A stretch of DNA of 9,127 nucleotides. Source: Treponema sp. (lineage in GTDB: Bacteria > Spirochaetota > Spirochaetia > Treponematales > Treponemataceae). The stretch is taken from the NCBI GenBank assembly GCA_017613485.1, contig JAGADS010000005.1:1-9127 (forward strand), written 5' to 3'. Under the pieces are notes generated by a model. That model was not told the origin of the DNA, did not search any database, and saw only the letters and a list, made by a program, of their open reading frames with translations. Position numbers and translations under genes: made by a program. Of the stretch, positions 1 through 5,485 are shown one piece after another. Numbering within the stretch: position 1 is the stretch's first letter; the number at the start of each line of letters is the position of its first letter.

Positions 1-11
1 CAGGAGAAAAA

Positions 12-893
12 ATGTTTGACCGTCAAAAATACAAGTATATAGCACGGCTGCAGCTCAAGGGGCGACGGGGTGTTCCTGTTCTTGCAACCCTTACGGTAAT
101 AGCCGTTGTTTTTCTGATTTATCTCCCGGACAGGATAAACCGCTACAGGCAGTTGCTTTATGGATTAGGTTATCCAAAACAGACTTCAGTCGGAAATGCA
201 CTTTCCTTTCTGGTGCCGTTCCTGGTTTATTTTATTTACGGTGTCATGACTATGGCATATACTTATCTTCATGTCGTGATGTCACATACAACAAAAGAGG
301 TAAAATTCTCAACCTACATAAATGGGTTCAATTTCTGGCTGCAGGGAGTCCTGGGCTATCTGTGGAGGCTTCTGTGGGTTACGCTCTGGTCAATGCTGTT
401 TGTGATTCCTGGAATCGTAAAGTCTTATTCATATTCACAGATGTTCTTCATTCTGGCGGAAAACCCTGATATACCCGTCCGCAAGGCAATGCGCATGAGC
501 ATACTGATGACAAACGGACACAAGGCAGATTTGTTCAAGCTGGATATGAGTTTTATCGGCTGGACCATTCTTTCGCTTTTAACAGGCGGATTGGTGGAAT
601 TGTGGGTCGGACCATACAGGGCTATGGCAAAAGTGAATGCGTTCCATGCACTGAAAGAAGAGGCACTGAGGGTGGGTGTCCTTGAGCGTTACGATTTTGG
701 TGAGGATGAAGCGAATTCAGTTGAAGAAAATAATTCTGCAGAAAACAATCCTCCAGCGGAAAAGGCCGTTCAGGTTCAAGAGGAAAAAGCTGTCACTCAG
801 GAACCAGCGGCATTTATAAAGGAAGACACTCAAATAGAATATGATGTTCTTGATGAATCAGATAATCCTGAAAACATAGGAGAAGACAAATGA
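12..893 (+). CDS. DUF975 family integral membrane protein
   Basis: Predicted 293-residue polytopic inner-membrane protein. Hydrophobic stretches lie at about residues 21-38, 63-90, 108-135 and 179-205. The family signature is clear: the IPGIVKSYSYS segment (132-142) followed by ILAENPD, then a GHKADLFKLD...FIGW stretch (169-184) and a last membrane helix ending WVGPYRAMA. These match the conserved core of DUF975, a family of unknown biochemical role. After residue about 228 the protein changes into a roughly 65-residue tail rich in Glu, Asp, Asn and Pro, presumably a disordered extension not typical of the family core. The start is supported by AGGAG at 2-6. The stop overlaps the sppA start by ATGA (890-893), so the two are translated together and may act together in the membrane. 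Family assignment is confident; function is unknown. Confidence 0.85.
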   Translation: MFDRQKYKYIARLQLKGRRGVPVLATLTVIAVVFLIYLPDRINRYRQLLYGLGYPKQTSVGNALSFLVPFLVYFIYGVMTMAYTYLHVVMSHTTKEVKFSTYINGFNFWLQGVLGYLWRLLWVTLWSMLFVIPGIVKSYSYSQMFFILAENPDIPVRKAMRMSILMTNGHKADLFKLDMSFIGWTILSLLTGGLVELWVGPYRAMAKVNAFHALKEEALRVGVLERYDFGEDEANSVEENNSAENNPPAEKAVQVQEEKAVTQEPAAFIKEDTQIEYDVLDESDNPENIGEDK

Positions 894-1924
894 CAAAAAA
901 TAATAATAATAAAGGCCTGGTAGTTTTTATAGTTCTTGTGGTAATCGTATTTCTGGTTACAATTTTTAAGCTCTTGATTCCTACAGGAGAATCCGTTCAG
1001 ACAGTAAGCACCAATACAAAGACTTATGCACGGAATCCATTCTCTCTTTTTACAAAAACACCTGTCACGGCAAAGATTCCTCACATGCCCGGACAGAAGT
1101 ATATAGCACGCCTTTACATCGAGGGTACGATTCAGGAAGAAAATGCGACTTACAATCAGGAGTGGCTTTTGGAGACAGTGGAGGAACTTGCTGATGATCC
1201 GTTCAACATGGGAATAATCCTTGACATCAACTCTCCGGGTGGAACTGTTTACGAGGCGGACGAGCTTTATCTTGCTCTTCTTGAATATGGAAAGGAAAAG
1301 CCTGTGTATGCCTATTTTGAGTCCATGGCGGCAAGCGGCGGATACTACATTGCATGCGCGGCCAAAGAAATAGTCGCAAACCGTAATACGCTCACGGGAA
1401 GCATCGGTGTCATTGCGGGGCAGAGCCTTGACCTTACAGGCCTGATGGAAAAATACGGCGTAAAGTCCGAGACAATCCATGCGGGAAAGAACAAGAACAT
1501 GGGAAATTACAACGAGCCTATGACAGACGAGCAGAGGGCAATACTTCAGTCCATAGCGGATGAGTGTTACGAGCAGTTTACTGGAATTGTAGCAGATGCA
1601 AGAAAAATGAGCATTGAGAAGGTTCAGGAGCTTGCGGACGGCCGTGCCTATACTGCTAAGCAGGCATTGAGTGCAGGTCTGGTTGACTCAATAGGTACAT
1701 TTGATGGTGCAGTAACTCTTATGCAGCAAAATGAGTTTGAGGGTAAGGAGTATTTTGTTGAGGACTATAAATACGAACGTGATTTTAATATTTACGACTA
1801 TCTTTACGGAATATCATCAAAAATAGCACCCGGTAAGGCAGAATCAATCACAGGACTCCCGGAGACAATCGAGAAAATAATCGACCCCGAGGTAAAATAT
1901 CCTGCCTTTATCTATGAGCAGTGA
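890..1924 (+). CDS. sppA: Signal peptide peptidase SppA (S49 serine protease)
   Basis: Membrane-anchored peptidase of family S49 that degrades signal peptides left in the membrane after export. The 344-residue protein has one N-terminal membrane segment (about 9-30), a linker, and a single S49 catalytic domain from about residue 70. Visible motifs are INSPGGTV (113-120), the nucleophile in MAASGGYY (Ser149), TLTGSIGV (167-174), and the probable general base Lys202 in GKNKN. The 53-residue Ser-Lys distance matches the short Bacillus-type Ser/Lys-dyad enzyme; the E. coli enzyme is a fused double-domain form. ARAYTAKQAL-like text (252-260) and GLVDSIG (263-269) close the domain. AGGAGA at 878-883 serves the ATG inside the upstream gene's stop, giving tight coupling to the DUF975 gene. 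About 70 residues after GLVDSIG resemble nothing I know. No key residue is missing. Confidence 0.93.
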   Translation: MTKNNNNKGLVVFIVLVVIVFLVTIFKLLIPTGESVQTVSTNTKTYARNPFSLFTKTPVTAKIPHMPGQKYIARLYIEGTIQEENATYNQEWLLETVEELADDPFNMGIILDINSPGGTVYEADELYLALLEYGKEKPVYAYFESMAASGGYYIACAAKEIVANRNTLTGSIGVIAGQSLDLTGLMEKYGVKSETIHAGKNKNMGNYNEPMTDEQRAILQSIADECYEQFTGIVADARKMSIEKVQELADGRAYTAKQALSAGLVDSIGTFDGAVTLMQQNEFEGKEYFVEDYKYERDFNIYDYLYGISSKIAPGKAESITGLPETIEKIIDPEVKYPAFIYEQ

Positions 1925-1971
1925 ATTCCTAGATAGATGCTGAATAACGTCATTATCGGGCTCCGTCTGTC

Positions 1972-1994
1972 ATTATCGGGCTAGACCCGATAAT
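1972..1994 (+). terminator. Hairpin after sppA, probable terminator
   Basis: Perfect 9-base-pair stem: ATTATCGGG (1972-1980), loop CTAGA, then CCCGATAAT (1986-1994). It is followed by CTCTATTTT, so the T-run is not immediate and the terminator is imperfect. It lies about 50 bases after the sppA stop and forms the + member of the repeat cluster. Confidence 0.5.
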
Positions 1995-2022
1995 CTCTAT
2001 TTTGCATTATGTATTACAAAAG

Positions 2023-2045
2023 ATTGCAGTGTCGAGCACGGCAAT
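2023..2045 (-). terminator. Hairpin after the response-regulator gene, probable terminator
   Basis: Read on the - strand, ATTGCCGTG pairs with CACTGCAAT around the loop CTCGA, with one mismatch (positions 2028 and 2040). It is followed directly by CTTTTG, closer to a classical intrinsic terminator. It lies 40 bases past the stop of the - strand regulator gene and is the mirror member of the repeat cluster. Confidence 0.5.
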
Positions 2046-2085
2046 GACAATGGGTGGGCATGGCAATGACATAATCAGTGGTTTA

Positions 2086-2709
2086 TTATAGGCTTGCCTG
2101 CAGCTCAAAAAGCTCGTTGATTGCGGTGGATATTTCCGGCAGATTCAGGGGCTTGTGGAAAAAGTGGCTTACACCAAGCTCAACACACTGCTTCTCCATC
2201 TCCTGATCCTCAAGTGCGGTTGCGACAATTATATAAGGTTTCCCGAACGCATCGCTTTCCTTTATTTTACGGCACAGCTTAAGGCCGTCGATTCCAGGTA
2301 GGTCAAGGTCAAGGATGACACATCTGGGCTGCTTCTGCACCATCTGGGAACCCGCCTCAAAGCCGTCGAATGCCTGGTAAATCTGCATCGTGTTGTCCTG
2401 CTTTAGCAAAAATTCCCTGATTACATTGTTCAGGCTGCGGTCATCATCTACGATAAGCACGGAATGGGGTAAAACCACGCTCTTTCTCTCGCACTGATCC
2501 AGAAGCTCTGTGGGAACCCTCATGCTCCTCTTTTCCATGAATTCCACAAGATCCTCGGGATATACACGGAACTGTCCTCCGGGGGTCTTGAATCCTTTCA
2601 GGTAATCATTCCTAATCCAGTTTATGGCGGTCTGGTTTACGACTCCGCAGATGTTAGCGACTTCGAGTGCACTGTAAACAACAGGTTTTTTCGACTTGGT
2701 TTTAGACAT
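2086..2709 (-). CDS. Excisionase/MerR-type HTH fused to a response-regulator receiver domain
   Basis: A 207-residue cytoplasmic regulator with the DNA-binding part first. Residues about 10-60 form an excisionase/MerR-like winged helix (SALEVANICGV, then TPGGQFRVYPEDLVEFM). Residues about 82-203 form a CheY-like receiver. The acidic pocket is Asp88-Asp90 (VDDD), the likely phosphorylated residue is Asp134 (ILDLDLPGIDG), the switch Thr is Thr164 (VATA), and the conserved Lys is Lys186 (HKPL). All phosphorylation residues are present, so an active phospho-switch is expected. No sensor kinase lies in the window, so this is an orphan regulator here. The usual OmpR/NarL order (receiver then HTH) is reversed. 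AAAGGGG at 2715-2721 supports the ATG, and tandem TAA stops end the gene. Targets are unknown. Confidence 0.88.
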   Translation of the reverse strand: MSKTKSKKPVVYSALEVANICGVVNQTAINWIRNDYLKGFKTPGGQFRVYPEDLVEFMEKRSMRVPTELLDQCERKSVVLPHSVLIVDDDRSLNNVIREFLLKQDNTMQIYQAFDGFEAGSQMVQKQPRCVILDLDLPGIDGLKLCRKIKESDAFGKPYIIVATALEDQEMEKQCVELGVSHFFHKPLNLPEISTAINELFELQASL

Positions 2710-2727
2710 ATTTACCCCTTTGGAGAT

Positions 2728-2733
2728 ATTATA
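2728..2733 (-). promoter_or_regulatory. Possible -10 box for the HTH-receiver gene
   Basis: A perfect TATAAT reads on the - strand at 2733-2728, 18 bases upstream of the ATG. No convincing -35 box is found at 16-18 bases. The implied leader would be only about 12 bases and would begin at the ribosome site, so this call is tentative. Confidence 0.35.
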
Positions 2734-2792
2734 ACAGATTTTTTAAAATTATGCTAGAGTTTTTTGATGATTTTGAGATTTTCAAAGAGGTT

Positions 2793-3416
2793 TTACAGGA
2801 TTTTCCTGATTGTGGAAGAGGAGAATCCCATGCGGTTCAGGGCCTCGCACATTTTTTGCCGCATTTTTTCCTGACTTGTACCTGGATGAGTCCGAGTATA
2901 TTTTGCCGCTGCCTTTGAGCACAGCTCCTCCTCGTCGTATTCCTGGAAAAACTCATCAAGCGCTTCTCTTATGGCGTTTTTTTCAACACCACGGGAGGCA
3001 AGCTCTGCATTAAGCCTTATCCGTCCCTCGTAATGGTTTATTGCACGTGTCCTGAGCCATGCAAGTGCAAATCGCCTGTCGCTCAGGAAATTGCAGGACT
3101 CAAGATAATCCAGTGCTTTTTTTATTGAATGTGCGTCCATCTGCTTTGCAGTCAGTTTCTGCTCTAGTGAACGCCTGCAGTGCTCACAGCGTGCAAGATA
3201 GCTCATTGCGGCCTTTTCCGTGCTGAAAGTCAGGGCTGCCTGCTGAATGTCAACAGCCTCTTCATCCGGTATCTGGGTCTGGGTACTGGCATATTCAAAA
3301 AGCTTTTCGGGATCCAGTTCCTCAAGATATTCCGGACGTAAAAAAAATGCAGGTTCTGCATCGGCTGTGATTTCCATAGCTCCATGCAAAACCTGCTTTA
3401 TTCCGCGAATGACCAT
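2793..3416 (-). CDS. recX: RecX family regulatory protein
   Basis: RecX binds RecA filaments and limits recombinase activity. The C-terminal two thirds carry the helical RecX repeats: CRRSLEQKLTAKQMDAHSIKKALDYLE (about 80-106), the signature LSDRRFALAWLRTRA (111-125) with GRIRLNAELASRGV (131-144), and a last repeat ending at the C terminus. The first 65 residues are a less conserved N-terminal extension of the kind seen in many RecX proteins. The open frame continues upstream to 3563, but that part lies inside rpsI in another frame. The ATG at 3416 (GGGGA at 3420-3424) gives 207 residues and a 22-base gap after the rpsI stop, and I prefer it. A CxxC pair (Cys77, Cys80) is present, of unknown meaning. 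The gene is last in the rplM-rpsI-recX operon, which would tie it to ribosome synthesis unless an internal promoter exists. Confidence 0.85.
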   Translation of the reverse strand: MVIRGIKQVLHGAMEITADAEPAFFLRPEYLEELDPEKLFEYASTQTQIPDEEAVDIQQAALTFSTEKAAMSYLARCEHCRRSLEQKLTAKQMDAHSIKKALDYLESCNFLSDRRFALAWLRTRAINHYEGRIRLNAELASRGVEKNAIREALDEFFQEYDEEELCSKAAAKYTRTHPGTSQEKMRQKMCEALNRMGFSSSTIRKIL

Positions 3417-3438
3417 AAGTCCCCGGGTAATGGTAAAC

Positions 3439-3828
3439 TTAGCGCTTACTGAACTGGAATCTTCTGCGTGCACCGCGCTGGCTGTACTTCTTGCGTTCAA
3501 CCATGCGTGAGTCACGGGTAAGATATCCGTTTGCCCTAAGTGACTGGTGTGCGTTCGGATCAACCTGAGTCAATGCCCTTGAAAGTCCGTGAAGGCAAGC
3601 TGCTGCCTGTCCGTTGAGACCTCCACCTGAAACGTTGATCAAGATGTCGAATTTATTTGAGTTTGAAGTAACCAGAAGAGGCTGGTTAACCATGCGGATC
3701 TGTTCTGCTGTATCAAAGTAATCCTTGAGATCCTTGCCGTTTACAACAATTTTGCCGGAACCTTCGCGTAAAAACACACGGGCTACAGCTGTCTTTCTTC
3801 TTCCTGTACCAATTGCAATATTATCCAC
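3439..3828 (-). CDS. rpsI: 30S ribosomal protein S9
   Basis: Small-subunit ribosomal protein whose C-terminal tail reaches toward the P-site tRNA. It has 129 residues, the usual size. Family hallmarks are GTGRRKTAVARVFL (7-20), the GGGLNGQAAACLHGLSRAL region, LTRDSRMVERKKYSQRGAR, and the C-terminal end QFSKR. The start codon is GTG (3828-3826), supported by AGGAG at 3835-3839 with a 6-base spacer. That site sits only 13 bases or less after the rplM stop, so the two genes are probably translationally coupled. Confidence 0.98.
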   Translation of the reverse strand: MDNIAIGTGRRKTAVARVFLREGSGKIVVNGKDLKDYFDTAEQIRMVNQPLLVTSNSNKFDILINVSGGGLNGQAAACLHGLSRALTQVDPNAHQSLRANGYLTRDSRMVERKKYSQRGARRRFQFSKR

Positions 3829-3841
3829 GATTGACTCCTAA

Positions 3842-4270
3842 TTACACTTCCAGTGGCTGTGGGTTCTGTGCGGCGTGCGGGTGCTCGCTGCCTGCATAAA
3901 TCTTAAGGTTGCCGATTATCTTGCGTCCCAGACGGTTGTGGGGAAGCATACCTGCGATTGTCCTTCTGAGAGGATCTGTCGGGTGTCTTTGAAGCAGTGT
4001 CTCAAAAGAGTATTCCTTGAGTCCACCTACGAATCCTGTGTAATGGCGGTACTTCATGTCAGAAGTCTTGTTGCCTGAAACCTGAACCTTGTCAGCATTG
4101 ATGATGACAACGAAGTCTCCACAAAGAACATTCGGTTCATAAGAAGGCTTGTGCTTTCCACGAAGAACACTGGCAGCCTTTGCAGCTACACGTCCCAGAT
4201 TCTTGCCTGAGGCGTCGATGATGTACCAGTCATGCTTTACATCATTTGGTTTTGAAAAAATCGTTTTCAT
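3842..4270 (-). CDS. rplM: 50S ribosomal protein L13
   Basis: Large-subunit assembly protein. Its 142 residues equal the E. coli length. Recognisable features are DWYIIDASGKNLGRVAAKAAS..LRGKHKPSYEP near the N terminus, the GDFVVIINADKVQVSGNK stretch, the YRHYTGFVGGLKE segment, and the C-terminal GMLPHNRLGRKI followed by LKIYAGSEHPHAAQ. It is first in the operon with rpsI, the universal bacterial L13-S9 pairing. The ribosome site before the ATG is weak (AGTAGGT near 4279-4285). That could fit translational control from the structured leader upstream. In E. coli, L13 is known to repress its own operon; whether it does so here is inference. Confidence 0.98.
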   Translation of the reverse strand: MKTIFSKPNDVKHDWYIIDASGKNLGRVAAKAASVLRGKHKPSYEPNVLCGDFVVIINADKVQVSGNKTSDMKYRHYTGFVGGLKEYSFETLLQRHPTDPLRRTIAGMLPHNRLGRKIIGNLKIYAGSEHPHAAQNPQPLEV

Positions 4271-4293
4271 TGTATATACCTACTGATAGAATT

Positions 4294-4352
4294 ACATCCG
4301 TCGTTTTGCATCATACGACCGATGTTTGCGCACAATGAGCAGTTGCACGCAA
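4294..4352 (-). promoter_or_regulatory. Structured 5' leader of rplM-rpsI (two adjacent hairpins)
   Basis: The - strand transcript from the promoter above can fold into two hairpins with no gap between them. Hairpin 1 (4352-4326) pairs TTGCGTGCAA with TTGTGCGCAA, 10 pairs including two G-U, with a 7-base loop. Hairpin 2 (4325-4294) pairs ACATCGGTCGT with ACGACGGATGT, 10 pairs around one G-G mismatch, with a 10-base loop. The ATG follows 23 bases later. This layout suggests a binding site for L13 (or S9) to control the operon. I do not recognise it as a named RNA family. Confidence 0.5.
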
Positions 4353-4369
4353 TATATACGGGGTAATAA

Positions 4370-4399
4370 AATATATCATTTTTTCACGGTTTTAGTCAA
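4370..4399 (-). promoter_or_regulatory. Sigma-70-type promoter for rplM-rpsI-recX
   Basis: On the - strand, TTGACT (4399-4394), an 18-base spacer, and TATATT (4375-4370). Transcription should begin near 4363, leaving a leader of about 93 bases that holds both hairpins. Confidence 0.7.
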
Positions 4400-4456
4400 T
4401 AAGAGGAAAGCGGGTTTTGATGAATATGGAATATAAATGAAGAAAGATGAAAGAAT

Positions 4457-4792
4457 TTATTTTTCTTGAGTCAAATCATGAAGAAATGAAAGCATGTGCT
4501 CGGACTGAGAGGGTGTAAGGCGGTGGAATAAATCAAGAAGATCTTTGTCAGCCATGACTGTATTGTTTATCTCTGGATTGAAAAAATATCCCGGAGAGAC
4601 ATTCAGGTATTCGCAGATTTTCAGGAAACTTGAAATTGACGTTGAGCATTTTCCTGTCTCGATTTTGTTTATGTAAGTTTCATTCTGTCCAAGAGCAAGA
4701 CTCATTTCTCTTGCAGAAACTTTTCGTTCGTTCCTTAAAAATCGGAGGCGGTCCCTGAAAAAATCTTCTGTTACAATGCTATACTCATTCAT
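4457..4792 (-). CDS. XRE/Cro-C1 family helix-turn-helix regulator
   Basis: A 111-residue cytoplasmic DNA-binding protein. A HTH_3/XRE domain spans about residues 12-70: FFRDRLRFLRNERKVSAREM (11-30) gives the first helices, SLALGQNETYINKIETGK (31-48) the turn and recognition helix, and ISSFLKICEYLNVSPGYFF the last helices. A 40-residue C-terminal helical tail (LLDLFHRLTPSQSEHMLSFL) probably mediates dimer formation. The ATG at 4792 is chosen. The frame also opens at a TTG (4834), but that extension covers the divergent promoter region and has no good ribosome site. The ATG itself lacks a clear ribosome site; a TATAAT on the - strand at 4807-4802 would place a transcript start almost at the ATG. 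The gene faces away from the four-gene + operon, the usual layout for a local repressor that also controls itself. Ligand and targets are unknown. Confidence 0.85.
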   Translation of the reverse strand: MNEYSIVTEDFFRDRLRFLRNERKVSAREMSLALGQNETYINKIETGKCSTSISSFLKICEYLNVSPGYFFNPEINNTVMADKDLLDLFHRLTPSQSEHMLSFLHDLTQEK

Positions 4793-4820
4793 TTTTATAG
4801 CATTATAAGCTATATTTTGC

Positions 4821-4849
4821 TTGTAATATTGCAATTTATACTTTATAAT
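4821..4849 (+). promoter_or_regulatory. Promoter of the four-gene cassette operon
   Basis: TTGTAA (4821-4826), an exact 17-base spacer, and a perfect TATAAT (4844-4849), with a start expected near 4856. The -35 box lies in a near-palindrome (4821-4834, six of seven pairs), and the divergent regulator gene begins 29 bases to the left. Confidence 0.75.
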
Positions 4850-4857
4850 ATGTTTTG

Positions 4858-4876
4858 TATTGCTTCAAAAGCAATA
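4858..4876. promoter_or_regulatory. Perfect inverted repeat, candidate operator
   Basis: TATTGCTT (4858-4865), spacer CAA, AAGCAATA (4869-4876): a perfect 8-base inverted repeat placed just after the predicted transcription start and 22 bases before the first ATG. The core TTGCTT also occurs at 4817-4822 beside the -35 box. Position and symmetry suit an operator for the adjacent XRE protein; a small mRNA hairpin is the alternative. Confidence 0.5.
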
Positions 4877-4898
4877 ATTTGCAAAATAAGGAGCTTTT

Positions 4899-5063
4899 AT
4901 GGCACCACAGAAAAAATTTATCATTACTTATAAGATTCCTGGGAGTGAAGTTGTTCATAAAACCAACTCCATCAACGCATCCTCGATAATCGAAGCCAAA
5001 AACAAATTCAAGGCAAGCAATCCCACAAAAAAGATTATTGCTTGTGTCAAGGTTCTGGGGTGA
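4899..5063 (+). CDS. Small 54-residue protein of unknown function
   Basis: A short gene with excellent translation signals: AAGGAG at 4888-4893, five bases before the ATG, right behind a consensus promoter and inverted repeat. The product begins MAPQKKFIITYKIPG and ends KKIIACVKVLG. Predicted layout is strand (6-13), strand (17-22), an Ala/Lys helix (27-38, SASSIIEAKNKF-like) and a closing strand (44-52), a compact beta-beta-alpha-beta domain. It is basic, with no signal peptide, membrane segment or metal motif; a single Cys (Cys49) is present. I do not recognise a named family. It is first in the four-gene operon and so likely the most strongly expressed member; a nucleic-acid-binding or adaptor role is only a guess from its charge. 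Confidence 0.75.
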   Translation: MAPQKKFIITYKIPGSEVVHKTNSINASSIIEAKNKFKASNPTKKIIACVKVLG

Positions 5064-5097
5064 GGATGATAAAAACTGATTTGGAGGTAGATTTATT

Positions 5098-5424
5098 ATG
5101 ACTGATAAAAAAGAGGTTTGCGGAATGATAGAAGAATTTGCAAAGAATAATATCGAAGATATTCCTAAATTTGGAGTAGGAAGGTCATTCAGTGTTGAGG
5201 TCTACGAAGCAGAAACAGGAAAAAAACTTGGTTCCTATAAGGCTTGCTGTACTAAACAGAATTCATTTGCGTTAGAACTTGAAAATGAGGATAAAGACGC
5301 AGATTCAACAATAAAAGGTTTTCATATCGAAGAATGCATGATAGATAAAGAAAGATCCACAGATACTGAACTTGTATTCAGAGACACCGGCAAAGTTTCC
5401 TTGTTTATAGTGAGACATTGCTAG
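5098..5424 (+). CDS. Hypothetical 108-residue protein
   Basis: Not recognised. The reading frame has a strong GGAGGT site (5083-5088) nine bases before its ATG and follows the 54-residue gene by 34 bases. The protein opens with an acidic helix (1-22), continues with strand-rich sequence (SFSVEVYEAETGKKLGSYKA, residues 31-50; SFALELENED; ELVFRDTGKVSLFIV near the end), and has several Cys residues (9, 49, 50, 79 and the C-terminal 108). It is probably soluble, acidic and cytoplasmic. The alternating strands resemble a small beta-barrel or beta-sandwich, but this is a visual impression. Operon position implies that it works with the large PH-like protein downstream. Confidence 0.75.
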   Translation: MTDKKEVCGMIEEFAKNNIEDIPKFGVGRSFSVEVYEAETGKKLGSYKACCTKQNSFALELENEDKDADSTIKGFHIEECMIDKERSTDTELVFRDTGKVSLFIVRHC

Positions 5425-5485
5425 ATAAAGGAAATAGAACTATATACCAAAAAATTTGATATTCAATAAAACTAGGAGAAAAGAA

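Larger units (their letters stand above)
1949..2070. repeat. Symmetrical cluster of GTCATT...AATCT inverted-repeat elements
   Basis: Four related units lie between convergent genes. Two full units share one architecture: GTC, a 9-base arm beginning ATT, a 5-base loop, the complementary 9-base arm ending AAT, then CT. The full + unit is at 1969-1996 and the full - unit at 2021-2048. Each is preceded on its own strand by a half unit containing only the GTC plus left arm: 1949-1962 (identical to 1969-1982 for 14 bases) and 2056-2070 read on the - strand. The set is therefore nearly mirror-symmetric about 2008. This resembles dispersed intergenic repeats such as REP/REPIN elements, but membership of a genome-wide family is inferred. 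Confidence 0.7.

Noticed and set aside
830..1480. Long open frame on the - strand opposite the DUF975 tail and sppA
   Set aside because: It lies wholly antisense to confident genes, its translation is Cys- and Arg-rich without a family resemblance, and it lacks a ribosome site. It is a codon-bias shadow of sppA.
1949..1982. Two identical 14-base repeats, period 20, considered as a CRISPR start
   Set aside because: Only two direct copies exist, the spacing is 6 bases, and they belong to the hairpin element cluster. No cas genes are present.
3417..3563. N-terminal extension of recX up to 3563
   Set aside because: The added 49 codons run inside rpsI in another frame and look nothing like RecX. 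The ATG at 3416 has its own purine-rich site and fits the family length.
2793..4270. Antisense frames on the + strand across recX, rpsI and rplM (such as 2810-3013, 3247-3510, 3875-4078)
   Set aside because: They are opposite highly conserved genes and show no translation signals or recognisable domains.
4793..4834. TTG start for the XRE gene giving a 125-residue form
   Set aside because: The extension covers the divergent promoter, has no ribosome site, and adds residues outside the XRE domain.
5456..5485. Earlier ATG for the PH-like gene
   Set aside because: No ribosome site precedes it, whereas AGGAGA lies at the right distance from the ATG at 5486.
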